Positions 17,737 through 27,016 of a stretch of DNA of 64,000 nt are shown piece by piece (the stretch's first letter is position 1; every line of letters starts with the position of its first letter). The DNA is taken from positions 434,001-498,000 of the forward strand of contig NZ_JACVAB010000001.1 of assembly GCF_014851585.1 (NCBI RefSeq). The letters run 5' to 3'. The DNA comes from Agrobacterium sp. AGB01 (GTDB lineage: Bacteria; Pseudomonadota; Alphaproteobacteria; Rhizobiales; Rhizobiaceae). Below the pieces are notes generated by a model, which was not told the origin of the DNA, did no database searches, and saw nothing but the letters and a program-made list of their open reading frames with translations. A program made the position numbers and the translations under genes.

Positions 17737-18238
17737 CCAGCTTCAGGGTGCCGTTTTCAACCTTGAAAGATGACAGCTTGCGAAGGAATGTCATGCCGAT
17801 AAGCGTTGTGCTGAGCGCCTCGTTTTTCATGACATAGGCTTCGACGTCGCGCACACGAATATTACCGAGCTCCACCCGGTCCAGCTTGATATAGGCGGCC
17901 TTTGTCAGGCCGTTGGCGGTTGATATCGGATATTTAAAATCGAGGCTGTTGACGCCGTAACCCAAGCGCCGTGCTGTTGCTTCGTTAATGACGATTGCCG
18001 ATGCGCCGGTGTCGATCAGCCCGTCGACCGCCTTGCCATTCAATTTGAGTGTCGCATTGAAATGGCCGCGCGCATCCTGTTTCAGCACCACCGAACCCGG
18101 TGTAATGGCAACCTCGCGAACGGGGGCCGATACGGTCGGTGTTTCCTGCGGCTTTTCAGTGAGCATCTTGACGATTGCCGGAACCTGCGTTGCGCTGGCC
18201 GAAAGGCTGATCAGTAAAAAGACGCTGCGCGTAAACAT
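17729..18238 (-). CDS. Retropepsin-like aspartic protease (TIGR02281-type)
   Basis: A 169-residue protein with a hydrophobic N-terminus (MFTRSVFLLISLSASATQ) that may be a signal peptide or anchor, then a clan AA domain. The catalytic motif LIDTGAS is at residues 74-80, preceded by GHFNATLKLNGKAV and followed by the hydrophobic LGYGVNSLDF and LIGMTFL blocks that complete the fold. Only one Asp-Thr-Gly is present, so it would act as a dimer like retropepsins. These proteins are common in Alphaproteobacteria; the substrate is generally unknown, and the domain is expected to be periplasmic. Confidence 0.85.
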   Translation of the reverse strand: MFTRSVFLLISLSASATQVPAIVKMLTEKPQETPTVSAPVREVAITPGSVVLKQDARGHFNATLKLNGKAVDGLIDTGASAIVINEATARRLGYGVNSLDFKYPISTANGLTKAAYIKLDRVELGNIRVRDVEAYVMKNEALSTTLIGMTFLRKLSSFKVENGTLKLVR

Positions 18239-18328
18239 AGGGACAATCTCGTTTTAACCGGACAAGCTTTCGCAAGGTATCGTCGGGTAAATATAGTCCG
18301 TTATGTCTTGCGAGATGCAAATAAAACG

Positions 18329-18359
18329 GCCATTTGCCCGGTTTATAAGGACAAATGGC
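18329..18359 (-). terminator. Terminator-like hairpin downstream of upp
   Basis: GCCATTTG (18329-18336) pairs with CAAATGGC (18352-18359). Read on the minus strand the stem is followed by GTTTTATTT, fitting the 3' end of the deoB-add-upp transcript about 30 bases after the upp stop. Confidence 0.55.
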
Positions 18360-18389
18360 AGTTCTGGTTAAGAGACGATGAAGGCTCTA

Positions 18390-19019
18390 TTATTTCGTGC
18401 CGTACATACGGTCGCCTGCGTCACCAAGACCAGGAACGATATAGCCCTGTTCATTGAGGTGGCGATCAATCGCGGCCGTGTAAATCGGAACATCCGGATG
18501 TGCTTCCTGGAAGTTCTTGATGCCTTCAGGGGCGGCCAGCAGGCAAAGGAAACGAATGTTCTTTGCACCACGTTCCTTCAGCTTTTCAACAGCTGCAATC
18601 GAGGAGTTGCCGGTGGCAAGCATCGGGTCAACAACGATGACCAGGCGGGCATCGAGGCTTTCCGGAGCCTTGAAGTAATATTCAACCGCTTCCAACGTAT
18701 CGTGGTCGCGGTAAACGCCAATATGCGAGACGCGGGCCGAAGGCACCAGCTCCAGCATGCCTTCCAGAAGGCCGTTGCCAGCGCGCAGAATGGACGCAAA
18801 AACCAGCTTCTTGCCTTCCAGAACCGGTGCTTCAATCGTTTCCATCGGCGTGTCGATGGTTTCCATCGTCATTTCGAGATCGCGTGTGACCTCATAGCAA
18901 AGCAGCGTTGAGATCTCCCTCAACAGGCGACGAAAGCCTGCCGTCGAGGTTTCTTTTTTGCGCATGATGGTGAGTTTATGCTGCACCAGCGGATGCTTGA
19001 TGACTGTGACGCCGTTCAT
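18390..19019 (-). CDS. upp: Uracil phosphoribosyltransferase
   Basis: A 209-residue enzyme making UMP from uracil and PRPP, so it recovers the base released by pyrimidine nucleoside breakdown. Motifs: [17 protein letters not shown] at the N-terminus, [14 protein letters not shown], and the PRPP-binding loop [12 protein letters not shown], with [11 protein letters not shown] at the C-terminus. The ATG at 19019 gives the canonical N-terminus and has GGAAGG upstream; the longer open frame runs back into the add gene region and is not coding. It is third in the leftward deoB-add-upp group. Confidence 0.96.
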   Translation of the reverse strand: MNGVTVIKHPLVQHKLTIMRKKETSTAGFRRLLREISTLLCYEVTRDLEMTMETIDTPMETIEAPVLEGKKLVFASILRAGNGLLEGMLELVPSARVSHIGVYRDHDTLEAVEYYFKAPESLDARLVIVVDPMLATGNSSIAAVEKLKERGAKNIRFLCLLAAPEGIKNFQEAHPDVPIYTAAIDRHLNEQGYIVPGLGDAGDRMYGTK

Positions 19020-19119
19020 GGAGAAATGACCTTCCCTCTGTTTGTTATCTTGCTCTTCTATGTCACCGACCCTTGCTTTCGCAAGGGTTTCAGAAGGTTT
19101 TACCCTGTCATATGGCCTT

Positions 19120-20103
19120 TTACGCAGCACTCTCGTCCAGACGGGCAAGCAGTGCTGCGCGGGTGGCCTCGTCAACGAAGGCCGCCTCAAGCGATGTGCG
19201 GGTCAGTTGATCGATTTCCGGCTTTGAAAATCCGAAAACACCAGCGGCAAGGTCATATTCGCGTTGCAGCGAGGTATGGAAAAATGGCGGGTCATCCGAA
19301 CTGATGCAGACACGCACACCGGCTTCCTTCAGGCGGCGCAGCGGATGGCTTTCAAAATCCGGATAGACGTTCAAGGCAATGTTGGAGCCAGGGCAAACCT
19401 CAAGCACCGTGCCGGTTTCCACCAGTCGTTCAACGAGTGCCGCATCCTCGATGGAGCGAACACCGTGACCGATGCGCGATGGCTTGACCAGGTCCAGCGC
19501 ATCGCTGACGCTGAATGCGCCACAGACTTCACCGGCATGGATCGTGAGGCCAAGTCCAGCATCACGGGCGATGTCGAAGGCGCGGGCATAATCGGCGACG
19601 CGGCCCATACGTTCTTCACCAGCCATGTTAAAGCCGGTGATCAACGGATGTTTGACGCGTGCGGCATATTCCGCCGCGGCAATAACCTTTTCCGGCCCGA
19701 AATGACGCTCACCTGTCACGATGATGCGCGCTTCTATGCCCGTCTTTTCCTTGGCCGCTTCAATACCAGCGACCACGCCTGCAAGATAAGCGTCGGCGCC
19801 CAGACCGATACGGTCACCATGATCCGGCGAGATGATAAGCTCACTATAGATCGTGTCGATGGCCGCCAGTTCTGCAAGATAGGTCTCGGTCAGAAGGGCA
19901 TAATCTTCCTCAGTGCGGAATACCGCGGCCACCGCATCGTAGCAGCGAATGAACTCGGCAAAATCCGACCAGACATAAGCGCCGTCCCGCAGGAAGGGAC
20001 TGCTGTCGATACCGTATTTTTCGGCCTGTTTTGCAACAAGGGCAGGCGGGGCTGCACCTTCAAGGTGGCAATGAATTTCTGCTTTTAATAGTTTCGTCGT
20101 CAC
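19120..20103 (-). CDS. add: Adenosine deaminase
   Basis: A 327-residue zinc enzyme that converts (deoxy)adenosine to (deoxy)inosine, which PunA can then split. Metal and catalytic motifs: [16 protein letters not shown] and [10 protein letters not shown], with RIGHGVRS between. The start is a GTG at 20103, with GGAG six bases upstream; it overlaps the deoB stop by four bases (GTGA), a translational-coupling arrangement. Length is usual for bacterial adenosine deaminase. Confidence 0.94.
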   Translation of the reverse strand: MTTKLLKAEIHCHLEGAAPPALVAKQAEKYGIDSSPFLRDGAYVWSDFAEFIRCYDAVAAVFRTEEDYALLTETYLAELAAIDTIYSELIISPDHGDRIGLGADAYLAGVVAGIEAAKEKTGIEARIIVTGERHFGPEKVIAAAEYAARVKHPLITGFNMAGEERMGRVADYARAFDIARDAGLGLTIHAGEVCGAFSVSDALDLVKPSRIGHGVRSIEDAALVERLVETGTVLEVCPGSNIALNVYPDFESHPLRRLKEAGVRVCISSDDPPFFHTSLQREYDLAAGVFGFSKPEIDQLTRTSLEAAFVDEATRAALLARLDESAA

Positions 20104-21320
20104 ATAAAGCTCCTGCCGTATTTTCCCGGCTCTATTCCCAGATGTGCAGCAACGCTTTCGCCAATGTCGGCAAAGGTGCTGCGAATCCCTATGCTGCGTG
20201 AACGGATGCCTGGACCAAACACCATGATCGGCACTCGCTCGCGTGTATGGTCGGTTCCGCGCCATGTCGGATCACAGCCGTGATCGGCGGTGATGACGGC
20301 AATATCACCGGGCCGCATCTTGCGATGTATTTCTGGTAATTGGAGATCAAAAGCCTCCAGAGCTGCCGCATATCCGGCAACGTCCCGCCGGTGGCCGTAC
20401 AGCATGTCAAAATCAACGAAGTTGGTAAAAACCAGATCACCGTCTTCGGCTTCATCGATTGTCTTGAGTGTCGCTTGCATCAACGCTTCGTTGCCATTGG
20501 CCTTGATGACGCGGCTAACGCCCTGATGGGCATAGATGTCGCCGATCTTGCCAATGGCATGTACATTGCGACCCGCCGCAACCAGCCGGTCAAGCAGGGT
20601 TGGCTCCGGTGGCAAAACGGAAAAATCGCGCCGGTTGCCGGTCCGCTGGAAGGTCGCTGCGGTTTCGCCGACAAAGGGTCGCGCAATGACGCGCCCGATA
20701 TTGAGCGGATCCAGCAAAACGCGTACGGCCTGGCAAAGCTCGATCAGGCGCTCGAGGCCGAAATATCGCTCGTGTGCTGCGATCTGAAAAACCGAGTCCG
20801 ACGACGTGTAGCAGATTGGCTTGCCGGTCTTGATATGTTCGGCACCCAGTTTGGCAATCACATCCGTACCGGAGGCATGGCAGTTGCCGAGAATGCCGGG
20901 AATGTTGCCGTCGCGACAGATCGCTTCGACCAGTTCCGGGGAAAATGCATCACCTTCGTTAGGGAAATATCCCCAGTCGAATGAAACCGGTGTGCCAGCA
21001 ATTTCCCAGTGACCGGACGGGGTATCCTTACCATTGGAGACTTCACTGGCGCTGCCATAGAGGCCAAAAATTCGCGAAGGAATGCGCATTCCCAAAGGAA
21101 ACTCACCGGTCGCCTGGCGGGATATGTGCACGAGGCCAAGCGATGACATGTTGGGCAAATCGAGCGGACCGGAACGCAAACCGGGCCGGTCAGCCGCGCC
21201 GGCCGCACAAAATTCGGCAATATGACCCAGAGTGTTTGAGCCATCATCGCCGTATCGTATCGCATCGACAGCTCCGCCAACGCCGAAGGAATCGAGAACG
21301 AGTAGAAATGCGCGTGCCAT
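20100..21320 (-). CDS. deoB: Phosphopentomutase
   Basis: A 406-residue member of the alkaline phosphatase superfamily that interconverts (deoxy)ribose-1-phosphate and -5-phosphate, linking the phosphorylases to DeoC. Metal-site blocks: [30 protein letters not shown] and [19 protein letters not shown]. The ATG at 21320 is preceded by AGG six bases upstream. It is first of the leftward deoB-add-upp set, with 253 bases separating it from divergent recF. Confidence 0.95.
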   Translation of the reverse strand: MARAFLLVLDSFGVGGAVDAIRYGDDGSNTLGHIAEFCAAGAADRPGLRSGPLDLPNMSSLGLVHISRQATGEFPLGMRIPSRIFGLYGSASEVSNGKDTPSGHWEIAGTPVSFDWGYFPNEGDAFSPELVEAICRDGNIPGILGNCHASGTDVIAKLGAEHIKTGKPICYTSSDSVFQIAAHERYFGLERLIELCQAVRVLLDPLNIGRVIARPFVGETAATFQRTGNRRDFSVLPPEPTLLDRLVAAGRNVHAIGKIGDIYAHQGVSRVIKANGNEALMQATLKTIDEAEDGDLVFTNFVDFDMLYGHRRDVAGYAAALEAFDLQLPEIHRKMRPGDIAVITADHGCDPTWRGTDHTRERVPIMVFGPGIRSRSIGIRSTFADIGESVAAHLGIEPGKYGRSFM

Positions 21321-21573
21321 CAACCACCTGAATTATGCACCGGCGTGTCAGCCAGCACGTGTCCTAAACAATGCCTGCAAGCGAGAAGTTGAGGCCTCTG
21401 CAACTGCGTTTAAAAATAATCCCTCATATAACCACGAGAAACCGAACTGCGAAGCGATTTTCGTAAATTGCAACATAGCGTGGATATCAGGATTTATCTG
21501 CCCATATTTTTGGTGGGCTTTTGCAGGCTTTGATCATTCAAAACTTGCCATTGGCCCATCTTCGTCCTAGCTC

Positions 21574-22707
21574 ATGCACATGACATCGAAGGTTTTTCTC
21601 TCGCAGTTGAAGTTGGCGGATTTCAGAAATTACGCCCATGCTGCCCTGGATATGGACGACCGCCATGTGGTGCTCACTGGCAATAATGGCTCTGGCAAGA
21701 CCAACTTGCTGGAGGCCGTTTCGTTTCTGTCGCCGGGACGGGGAATAAGACGTGCCACCCTGCCGGAAGTCACCAGGGTGGGTGCCGAAGACAATGGCTT
21801 TTCAATTTTTGCCCATGCTGAAGGCATGGAAGGCGACGTTGCCATCGGCACAGGCATTGAAAATACCGGAGATACGGTTACACGCCGCCTGCGCCTGAAT
21901 GGCACCAGTGTCAAATCCGTAGATGAATTGACCGATCACCTGCGTGTTCTGTGGCTGACGCCTGCTATGGACGGGCTGTTCAGCGGCCCATCGGCAGACC
22001 GTCGCCGGTTTCTCGATAGGCTGGTGTTGTCTATTGACCCATCACATGGCCGCCGGGCAGGCGACTTTGAAAAAGCCATGCGCAGCCGCAACCGCTTGCT
22101 GTCCGATGGCCGGTTTGACCCAGTGTGGCTGGATGGTATCGAAACGCAGATGGCGGCTCTCGGCATTGCCATGGCATCGGCGCGTCAGGAGATCCTCGGC
22201 CTTCTCACCGCACTGATTGCCGACCGAGCAGAGAGTGCCGCTTTCCCGACAGCAAGCTTGCAGTTGTCCGGTTTCATGGATGACGATCCATTGCGCCCAG
22301 CCGTCGAGCAGGAGGACATGTACCTCGCCATGTTGCGCGACAGCCGTCACAGAGATTCTGCCGCCGGACGCACGCTGGATGGCCCGCACCGTGTCAATCT
22401 GTTCGTGCGCCACCGTGAAAAGGATATGGACGCAGGACGGTGTTCAACCGGCGAACAGAAAGCTCTTTTGGTGGGGCTGGTGCTGGCACATGCACAATTG
22501 ACTGCAAACATGACCGGTTATGCGCCTGTCCTGCTGCTGGATGAAATTGCCGCCCATCTCGATGAGGGTCGACGTGCCACGCTGTTTGATCTCATCCATG
22601 TGCTTGGTGGTCAGAGTTTCATGACCGGGACCGATGCTTCGATGTTTGAAGCGCTGGGTTCCCGTGCCCAGTTCTTCAATGTTTCCAATGGACGGATCTC
22701 ATCCTAA
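21574..22707 (+). CDS. recF: DNA replication and repair protein RecF
   Basis: A 377-residue SMC-like ATPase that loads RecA at gaps together with RecR (encoded at 35119). Walker A is GNNGSGKTNLLEA near residue 35; the signature STGEQKALLVGLVLAHA and Walker B LLLDEIAAHLDEGRR lie in the last quarter. Two in-frame ATGs (21574 and 21580) are possible and neither has a clear Shine-Dalgarno. It is not next to dnaA/dnaN here, as is usual in Hyphomicrobiales. It probably heads a short operon with moeB and the GNAT gene. Confidence 0.92.
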   Translation: MHMTSKVFLSQLKLADFRNYAHAALDMDDRHVVLTGNNGSGKTNLLEAVSFLSPGRGIRRATLPEVTRVGAEDNGFSIFAHAEGMEGDVAIGTGIENTGDTVTRRLRLNGTSVKSVDELTDHLRVLWLTPAMDGLFSGPSADRRRFLDRLVLSIDPSHGRRAGDFEKAMRSRNRLLSDGRFDPVWLDGIETQMAALGIAMASARQEILGLLTALIADRAESAAFPTASLQLSGFMDDDPLRPAVEQEDMYLAMLRDSRHRDSAAGRTLDGPHRVNLFVRHREKDMDAGRCSTGEQKALLVGLVLAHAQLTANMTGYAPVLLLDEIAAHLDEGRRATLFDLIHVLGGQSFMTGTDASMFEALGSRAQFFNVSNGRISS

Positions 22708-22737
22708 TATCGTGCAGGTTATGCGGGGATAAGCGTG

Positions 22738-23490
22738 ATGGACGTGCTGACTGACGAAGAGATCGAACGCTACAAACGGCACATATTGCTGCCGGAGATT
22801 GGTGGTGTCGGCCAGCAGCGGCTCAAGCGCGCCAAAGTGCTTGTAATCGGTGCTGGCGGTCTGGGCGCGCCGATCTTGCTTTATCTCGCCGCGGCCGGTG
22901 TCGGAACACTGGGCCTGATTGACGATGACACGGTGTCGCTTTCCAATCTCCAACGGCAAGTCATCTATGACAGCGGTACGATCGGAGAAATGAAAACCGC
23001 GAGCGCCGTTGATGCGATAAAACGTTTGAACCCGCATGTCCGCACGGTGGTGTTTGAAGAACGTTTTTCACGCGAATGGGCGCAGTTGCATCTGTCGCGC
23101 TTTGACTTGGTCGTTGATGGGTCGGATAATTTCGATACGCGCTATGCCGCAGCCGACAGTGCTGAACAGGCAAAAATTCCCCTGGTCACTGGCGCTGTCG
23201 GACGGTTCGATGGCTCTGTCACTGTGCTGAAGCCCTATGAGACCGGCCCCGATGGTGTCATTTATCCAGGCTACCGCGACCTGTTTCCCGAACCGCCGCC
23301 ATCAGGACTTGTTCCATCTTGTGCAGAAACCGGCATTGTCGGCGCCCTGACAGGGGTCATCGGCACCATCATGTCCATGGAAGCTATCAAGCTCATCACG
23401 CAAACCGGAGAGCCGCTTGTTGGGCGGTTGTTGTTATACGATGCCTTGTCAGCGCGGTTTGAGACCGTGCGGTACAAGAGGCGACGCTAG
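22738..23490 (+). CDS. moeB: MoeB/ThiF-family adenylyltransferase lacking zinc cysteines
   Basis: A roughly 250-residue E1-like enzyme that adenylates the C-terminus of a small sulfur carrier such as MoaD or ThiS. N-terminal landmarks are RYKRHILLPEIGGVGQQRL, the nucleotide loop VIGAGGLGAP, and DDDTVSLSNLQRQVIY. The conserved cysteine region VPSCAETGIVGALTGVIG is present. The two CxxC zinc pairs of E. coli MoeB are both absent: the first position reads PGYRDLF and the protein stops at YKRRR, before the second pair. The start is ATG at 22738 (a GTG precedes it). MoeB versus HesA/ThiF role cannot be settled from sequence alone. Confidence 0.82.
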   Translation: MDVLTDEEIERYKRHILLPEIGGVGQQRLKRAKVLVIGAGGLGAPILLYLAAAGVGTLGLIDDDTVSLSNLQRQVIYDSGTIGEMKTASAVDAIKRLNPHVRTVVFEERFSREWAQLHLSRFDLVVDGSDNFDTRYAAADSAEQAKIPLVTGAVGRFDGSVTVLKPYETGPDGVIYPGYRDLFPEPPPSGLVPSCAETGIVGALTGVIGTIMSMEAIKLITQTGEPLVGRLLLYDALSARFETVRYKRRR

Positions 23491-23503
23491 AAAGAGGCGT
23501 GAT

Positions 23504-23980
23504 GTGATTGAAATCAGCAAGGTCGATGACGGTTTTGGCCGTTGGGATGAACTATTGAAACTGATCTGCAAAGCATTTGCCTATATGGATGGTGTCATCG
23601 ACCCTCCGTCGTCTGCCCACGCCTTGACGCCTGAGAACCTGCGTCAGAAAGCCAATGACAAAGTCTGTTTCGTCGCCTGTGGTGAGAACGGAAAACTACT
23701 TGGCTGTATTTTCTGCAAGACGGAACCTGCAACGCTCTACATTGGCAAACTGGCCGTCAGCCCGCTGGCGCAGGGCAAGGGCGTCGGCGCTGCCTTGTGT
23801 GCGGTGGCAGAACAAACGGCACAACAACTTGGCCTGAAAGCGCTACGGCTGCAGACTCGTATCGAACTGGTCGACAATCACGGGACGTTCGGCCGCTGGG
23901 GTTTTGTGAAGACTGCAGAGCGTTCGCATGCAGGTTATCAGCGCATAACCTACATCGAAATGGAGAAACCGCTTTTCTGA
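23504..23980 (+). CDS. GNAT-family N-acetyltransferase
   Basis: A 158-residue acetyltransferase. The acetyl-CoA segment LAVSPLAQGKGVGAALCAVAEQ is unmistakable, with the later NHGTFGRWGFVKTAERSH block typical of GNAT motif B. The start is GTG at 23504, supported by AGAGG six bases upstream; it follows moeB by 13 bases and is probably co-transcribed. It is unusually rich in cysteine (five). The substrate is not identifiable. Confidence 0.82.
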   Translation: MIEISKVDDGFGRWDELLKLICKAFAYMDGVIDPPSSAHALTPENLRQKANDKVCFVACGENGKLLGCIFCKTEPATLYIGKLAVSPLAQGKGVGAALCAVAEQTAQQLGLKALRLQTRIELVDNHGTFGRWGFVKTAERSHAGYQRITYIEMEKPLF

Positions 23981-23987
23981 ACAGTCT

Positions 23988-24992
23988 TCAGTTCTTGCCC
24001 GGAAGAACCCGGTTCGGTGGGCGGTGGCCATCGAAATAGGTGCGGATGTTGATAATGACCTTGTCACCCATATCCATGCGACCTTCGATTGTGGCAGATC
24101 CCATATGCGGTAACAGCACGACCTTGCCCTCACGTGCCAGCTTGATCAGTTTGGGATTAACCGCCGGCTCATTTTCATAAACATCAAGCCCGGCGCCGGC
24201 GATCTTGCCATCGCGCAGGCACTGGATCATCGCTGCCTCATCAATGATGTCGCCGCGTGCGGTATTAACGATGTAGCTGGTCGGCTGCATCAGCGCCAAA
24301 CGCCGGGCAGAGATCAGATGGTAGGTTGCAGGCGTTGACGGGCAGTTGATCGAAACAATATCGACACGCGCCAGCATCTGGTCGAGGCTGTCCCAGTAGG
24401 TTGCCTCAAGCTCTGCTTCCGTGGCGGGGTTTACCCGGTGGCGGTTGTGATAATGGATGGAAAGACCGAACGCTTTGGCACGGCGCGCAACGGCTGTGCC
24501 GATGCGCCCCATGCCAACAATGCCGATACGCTTTCCGGAAATGCGACGACCGAGCATCCAGGTTGGCGACCAGCCGCCCCATTCATCGGCATTGTTGGCG
24601 AGAACCCGCGTGCCCTCAACCAACCGGCGTGGCACGGCCAGCACCAGCGCCATCGTCATGTCGGCACTGTCTTCGGTCAACACATTGGGTGTGTTGGTAA
24701 CGGTGATGCCCTTTTGCGCGGCAGCGTCGACATCAATGTGGTCGATGCCATTTGAAAAGCTGGCGATCAGTTTCAGCTGTGGACCGGCTTTTTCGATCAT
24801 TGCAGCGGTGATGCGGTCGGTCACGGTCGGCACCAGAACATCGGCTGTCTGCATCGCGGCAACCAGCTCTGATTCGCTGCGCTGGGCGTCGTCTATGTTC
24901 AATTCTGCATCGAAGAGTTCCCGCATACGCGTTTCAACCATGTCCGGCAGCTTCCGGGTGAGGTAAACGGAGGGTCTCTTCTTGTTGCTCAT
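23988..24992 (-). CDS. D-2-hydroxyacid dehydrogenase (glyoxylate/hydroxypyruvate reductase type)
   Basis: A 334-residue NAD(P)H-dependent dehydrogenase. Rossmann motif GIVGMGRIGTAVARRAKAFG lies near the middle; catalytic residues are visible in NTARGDIIDE (Arg), DVYENEP (Glu) and LLPHMGSAT (His). The N-terminus PSVYLTRKLPDMVETRM matches rhizobial glyoxylate reductases. The ATG at 24992 is chosen; an open extension upstream is not protein-like. The 3' end is seven bases from the convergent GNAT gene. Confidence 0.9.
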   Translation of the reverse strand: MSNKKRPSVYLTRKLPDMVETRMRELFDAELNIDDAQRSESELVAAMQTADVLVPTVTDRITAAMIEKAGPQLKLIASFSNGIDHIDVDAAAQKGITVTNTPNVLTEDSADMTMALVLAVPRRLVEGTRVLANNADEWGGWSPTWMLGRRISGKRIGIVGMGRIGTAVARRAKAFGLSIHYHNRHRVNPATEAELEATYWDSLDQMLARVDIVSINCPSTPATYHLISARRLALMQPTSYIVNTARGDIIDEAAMIQCLRDGKIAGAGLDVYENEPAVNPKLIKLAREGKVVLLPHMGSATIEGRMDMGDKVIINIRTYFDGHRPPNRVLPGKN

Positions 24993-25225
24993 GATGTGTC
25001 CGATGCCTTGTTCAGAGGTCGTTAACCAGAAAGAGCGATAATTTCTTTCATTCACGCGTTTCTACCAGACCGTTCGAGGAAGACAACAGAACTCGTCAGG
25101 ACAAGTCCGACCGAGTTCCGGTTTCGATGGCCTAACTCGCCGATCTGGAGATGAGCGTATTCTAGAGATCAAAAACCGGGTTTCCTTTGATGGCAAGGGC
25201 TCCGGTTAAGAAAACGGAGGCATGC

Positions 25226-25762
25226 ATGCGTAGATCTGCATTTGTTTTTTGCATGGCTTTATCTTTGGCGCTTGCCGGCGGTCTGGGGCAGATTGCCCAC
25301 GCCCAAGGTGCAGCCAAGGGAGCCAGCGGTTTGCCGCTTCCCCGTTTTGTCAGCCTGAAATCGAAGCGCGTTAACATGCGAATCGGCCCAAGCACCGATT
25401 ATGCGGTGTCATGGATGTACCTGAAGGCAGGTATGCCGGTTGAAATCGTGCAGGAATACGAAAACTGGCGCCGTATCCGCGATGCGGATGGTACCGAAGG
25501 CTGGGTGAACCAGGCTCTTTTGTCGGGAGAGCGCACAGCTGTTGCCGCTCCATGGATGCGCGGCAAGGGAGAAAGCATTTACGTGAACATGCGCCGTGAG
25601 CCGCAATCATCTGCGTCTGTCATCGCCAAACTCGAGCCGGGCGTGATGATCAGAATCGGTGAATGCAATGGCGACTGGTGTCGTGCCGAAGCAGGCCAGG
25701 CAAACGGTTGGGTGCCCCAGGGGGAAATCTGGGGCGCTTACCCGGGTGAGGCCTTTAAATAA
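25226..25762 (+). CDS. Exported SH3-domain protein
   Basis: A 178-residue protein with a signal peptide (MRRSAFVFCMALSLALAGG, cut near HAQ) and two bacterial SH3-like repeats, the first beginning at VNMRIGPSTDYAVSWMYLKAG and ending GWVNQALLSG, the second starting YVNMRREPQSSASVIAKLEPG and ending GWVPQGEIWG. Such domains bind peptidoglycan or cell-wall peptides in the periplasm. The ATG at 25226 has GGAGG five bases upstream. The last eight bases overlap the convergent kinase gene. Confidence 0.88.
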   Translation: MRRSAFVFCMALSLALAGGLGQIAHAQGAAKGASGLPLPRFVSLKSKRVNMRIGPSTDYAVSWMYLKAGMPVEIVQEYENWRRIRDADGTEGWVNQALLSGERTAVAAPWMRGKGESIYVNMRREPQSSASVIAKLEPGVMIRIGECNGDWCRAEAGQANGWVPQGEIWGAYPGEAFK

Positions 25763-26747
25763 GACCGGCTTTGCTGCCTGCTGTTTTCAGCGAGCTCATT
25801 GGCCTTGGGCCGATTTGCTGGATAACAGCAGCGGCTGCAAGGCAGCCCAGCTTGCCGCAATCTTCCAGGGAACGATCCGTGGTGTAACCAAACAGGAAGC
25901 CTGATGCGAACAGGTCGCCAGCGCCAGTGGTGTCCACGACATCGTGAACGGCATAGGCATCGACCTTCACGCGCTCTGTACCCCGTACGATCACGGCACC
26001 TTCTTCGCTCATCGTCACGGCAGCGATCTTGCAATCTGCAGCGATTTTGGACAGTGCCAGCTCGAAGTCGTCAGTTTCGTACAGCGAAAGCGCTTCTTGC
26101 TTATTGGCGAAAACAATATCCACCGTGCCGGAGCGCATCAGGTCGAGAAACTCTTCCCTGTAACGGCCAACGCAGAAACTGTCGGACAGCGTCATAGAAA
26201 CTTCGCGACCGTTCTCATGGGCAATACGCGCGCATTCACGGATTGCATCCTTGGCGCGTGGCGGGTCCCACAGATAACCTTCGAAATAGGTCACCTTGGA
26301 TTCGGCAACGACGTCGGCCTCGACATCCTCAGGACCCAGCTCAACGCAGGCGCCGAGATAGGTGTTCATCGAACGCTCGCCGTCTTCGGTCACGAAGATC
26401 ATGGAACGGGCGGTTGGCGGGAAGGTGCCTTCCGGCTTGGTTTCGAAATAGACGCCCTGAGCACGAATATCGTGCTGGAAAATTTCACCGAGCTGATCTT
26501 CTGCGACCTTGCCGAAATAGGCGGCCTTGCCACCGAAATTGGCGACGCCGGCTGCCGTATTGCCAGCACTGCCACCGGAGGCTTCCAGAGCCGGGCCCAT
26601 CAGCGAATAAAGAAGTTCGGCGCGTTCGGCATCGATGAGGTTCATCGCACCTTTTGTAATGCCGTTTTCATTGAGAAATTTGTCGTCGCAACGTGAAATA
26701 ATATCAACGATAGCGTTGCCGACGGTCAGAACGTCATATTTTGCCAT
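25755..26747 (-). CDS. PfkB-family sugar/adenosine kinase
   Basis: A 330-residue ribokinase-family enzyme. Family blocks are DVLTVGNAIVDII at the N-terminus, GGSAGNTAAGVANFGGKAAYFGKV, and the catalytic anion-hole motif DVVDTTGAGDLFASGFLFG. The long form with NTYLGACVELGPEDV is usually annotated as adenosine kinase in rhizobia. An adenosine-phosphorylating role would complement the salvage genes of this window, but other sugars are possible. The ATG at 26747 gives MAKYDVLTVG; ribosome-binding site is weak. Confidence 0.85.
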   Translation of the reverse strand: MAKYDVLTVGNAIVDIISRCDDKFLNENGITKGAMNLIDAERAELLYSLMGPALEASGGSAGNTAAGVANFGGKAAYFGKVAEDQLGEIFQHDIRAQGVYFETKPEGTFPPTARSMIFVTEDGERSMNTYLGACVELGPEDVEADVVAESKVTYFEGYLWDPPRAKDAIRECARIAHENGREVSMTLSDSFCVGRYREEFLDLMRSGTVDIVFANKQEALSLYETDDFELALSKIAADCKIAAVTMSEEGAVIVRGTERVKVDAYAVHDVVDTTGAGDLFASGFLFGYTTDRSLEDCGKLGCLAAAAVIQQIGPRPMSSLKTAGSKAGLI

Positions 26748-26910
26748 ATATCCAGTCCGGAGAGAGTTCATCCGGGATTCCGTCATACCGATTTCTGCCC
26801 GCATGGAAAGGAAAAACCGCGCAGCGCCGGTTGTTTGAGGGATTTAAAAACTTACCCTTTCGTCATGGTAGTGTCATCTGGTGTGGCTATATGGGGATCA
26901 GCCAATTCAT

Positions 26911-26956
26911 AGTTCTCGGTTTTAGAGAACTGTGTAAGGAAAACATGATTGTTCTC
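26911..26956 (+). promoter_or_regulatory. Mutually exclusive hairpins around the start of a tiny ORF
   Basis: GAGAAC (26925-26930) can pair with GTTCTC upstream (26912-26917; seven pairs with the flanking A-T) or with the second GTTCTC (26951-26956) inside the tiny ORF. The second pairing would enclose the AAGGA ribosome-binding site (26937-26940 region) and the ATG at 26945. This has the look of an on/off translation switch. It was found by eye and not folded by program. Confidence 0.4.
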
Positions 26957-27010
26957 CGGCTTTTCGGCGAAACCGCACCACGGATGTACTGGTGCAGGCA
27001 TTTGCTGTGA
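26945..27010 (+). CDS. 21-residue small ORF (leader peptide or small protein)
   Basis: An ATG preceded by AAGGAAAAC (near-ideal ribosome-binding site) opens a 21-codon frame that stops six bases before a strong terminator. The peptide begins MIVLRLFGETAP and ends WCRHLL. It is too short for family recognition. The tight stop-to-terminator spacing means a ribosome at the stop would cover the terminator's 5' arm, as in attenuation. The downstream gene is the AEC permease at 27155. Alternatives are an sRNA with a chance ORF or a free-standing small protein. A frame that runs back to 26741 exists, but this ATG has the only good signal. Confidence 0.5.
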   Translation: MIVLRLFGETAPRMYWCRHLL

Positions 27011-27016
27011 TGATGA

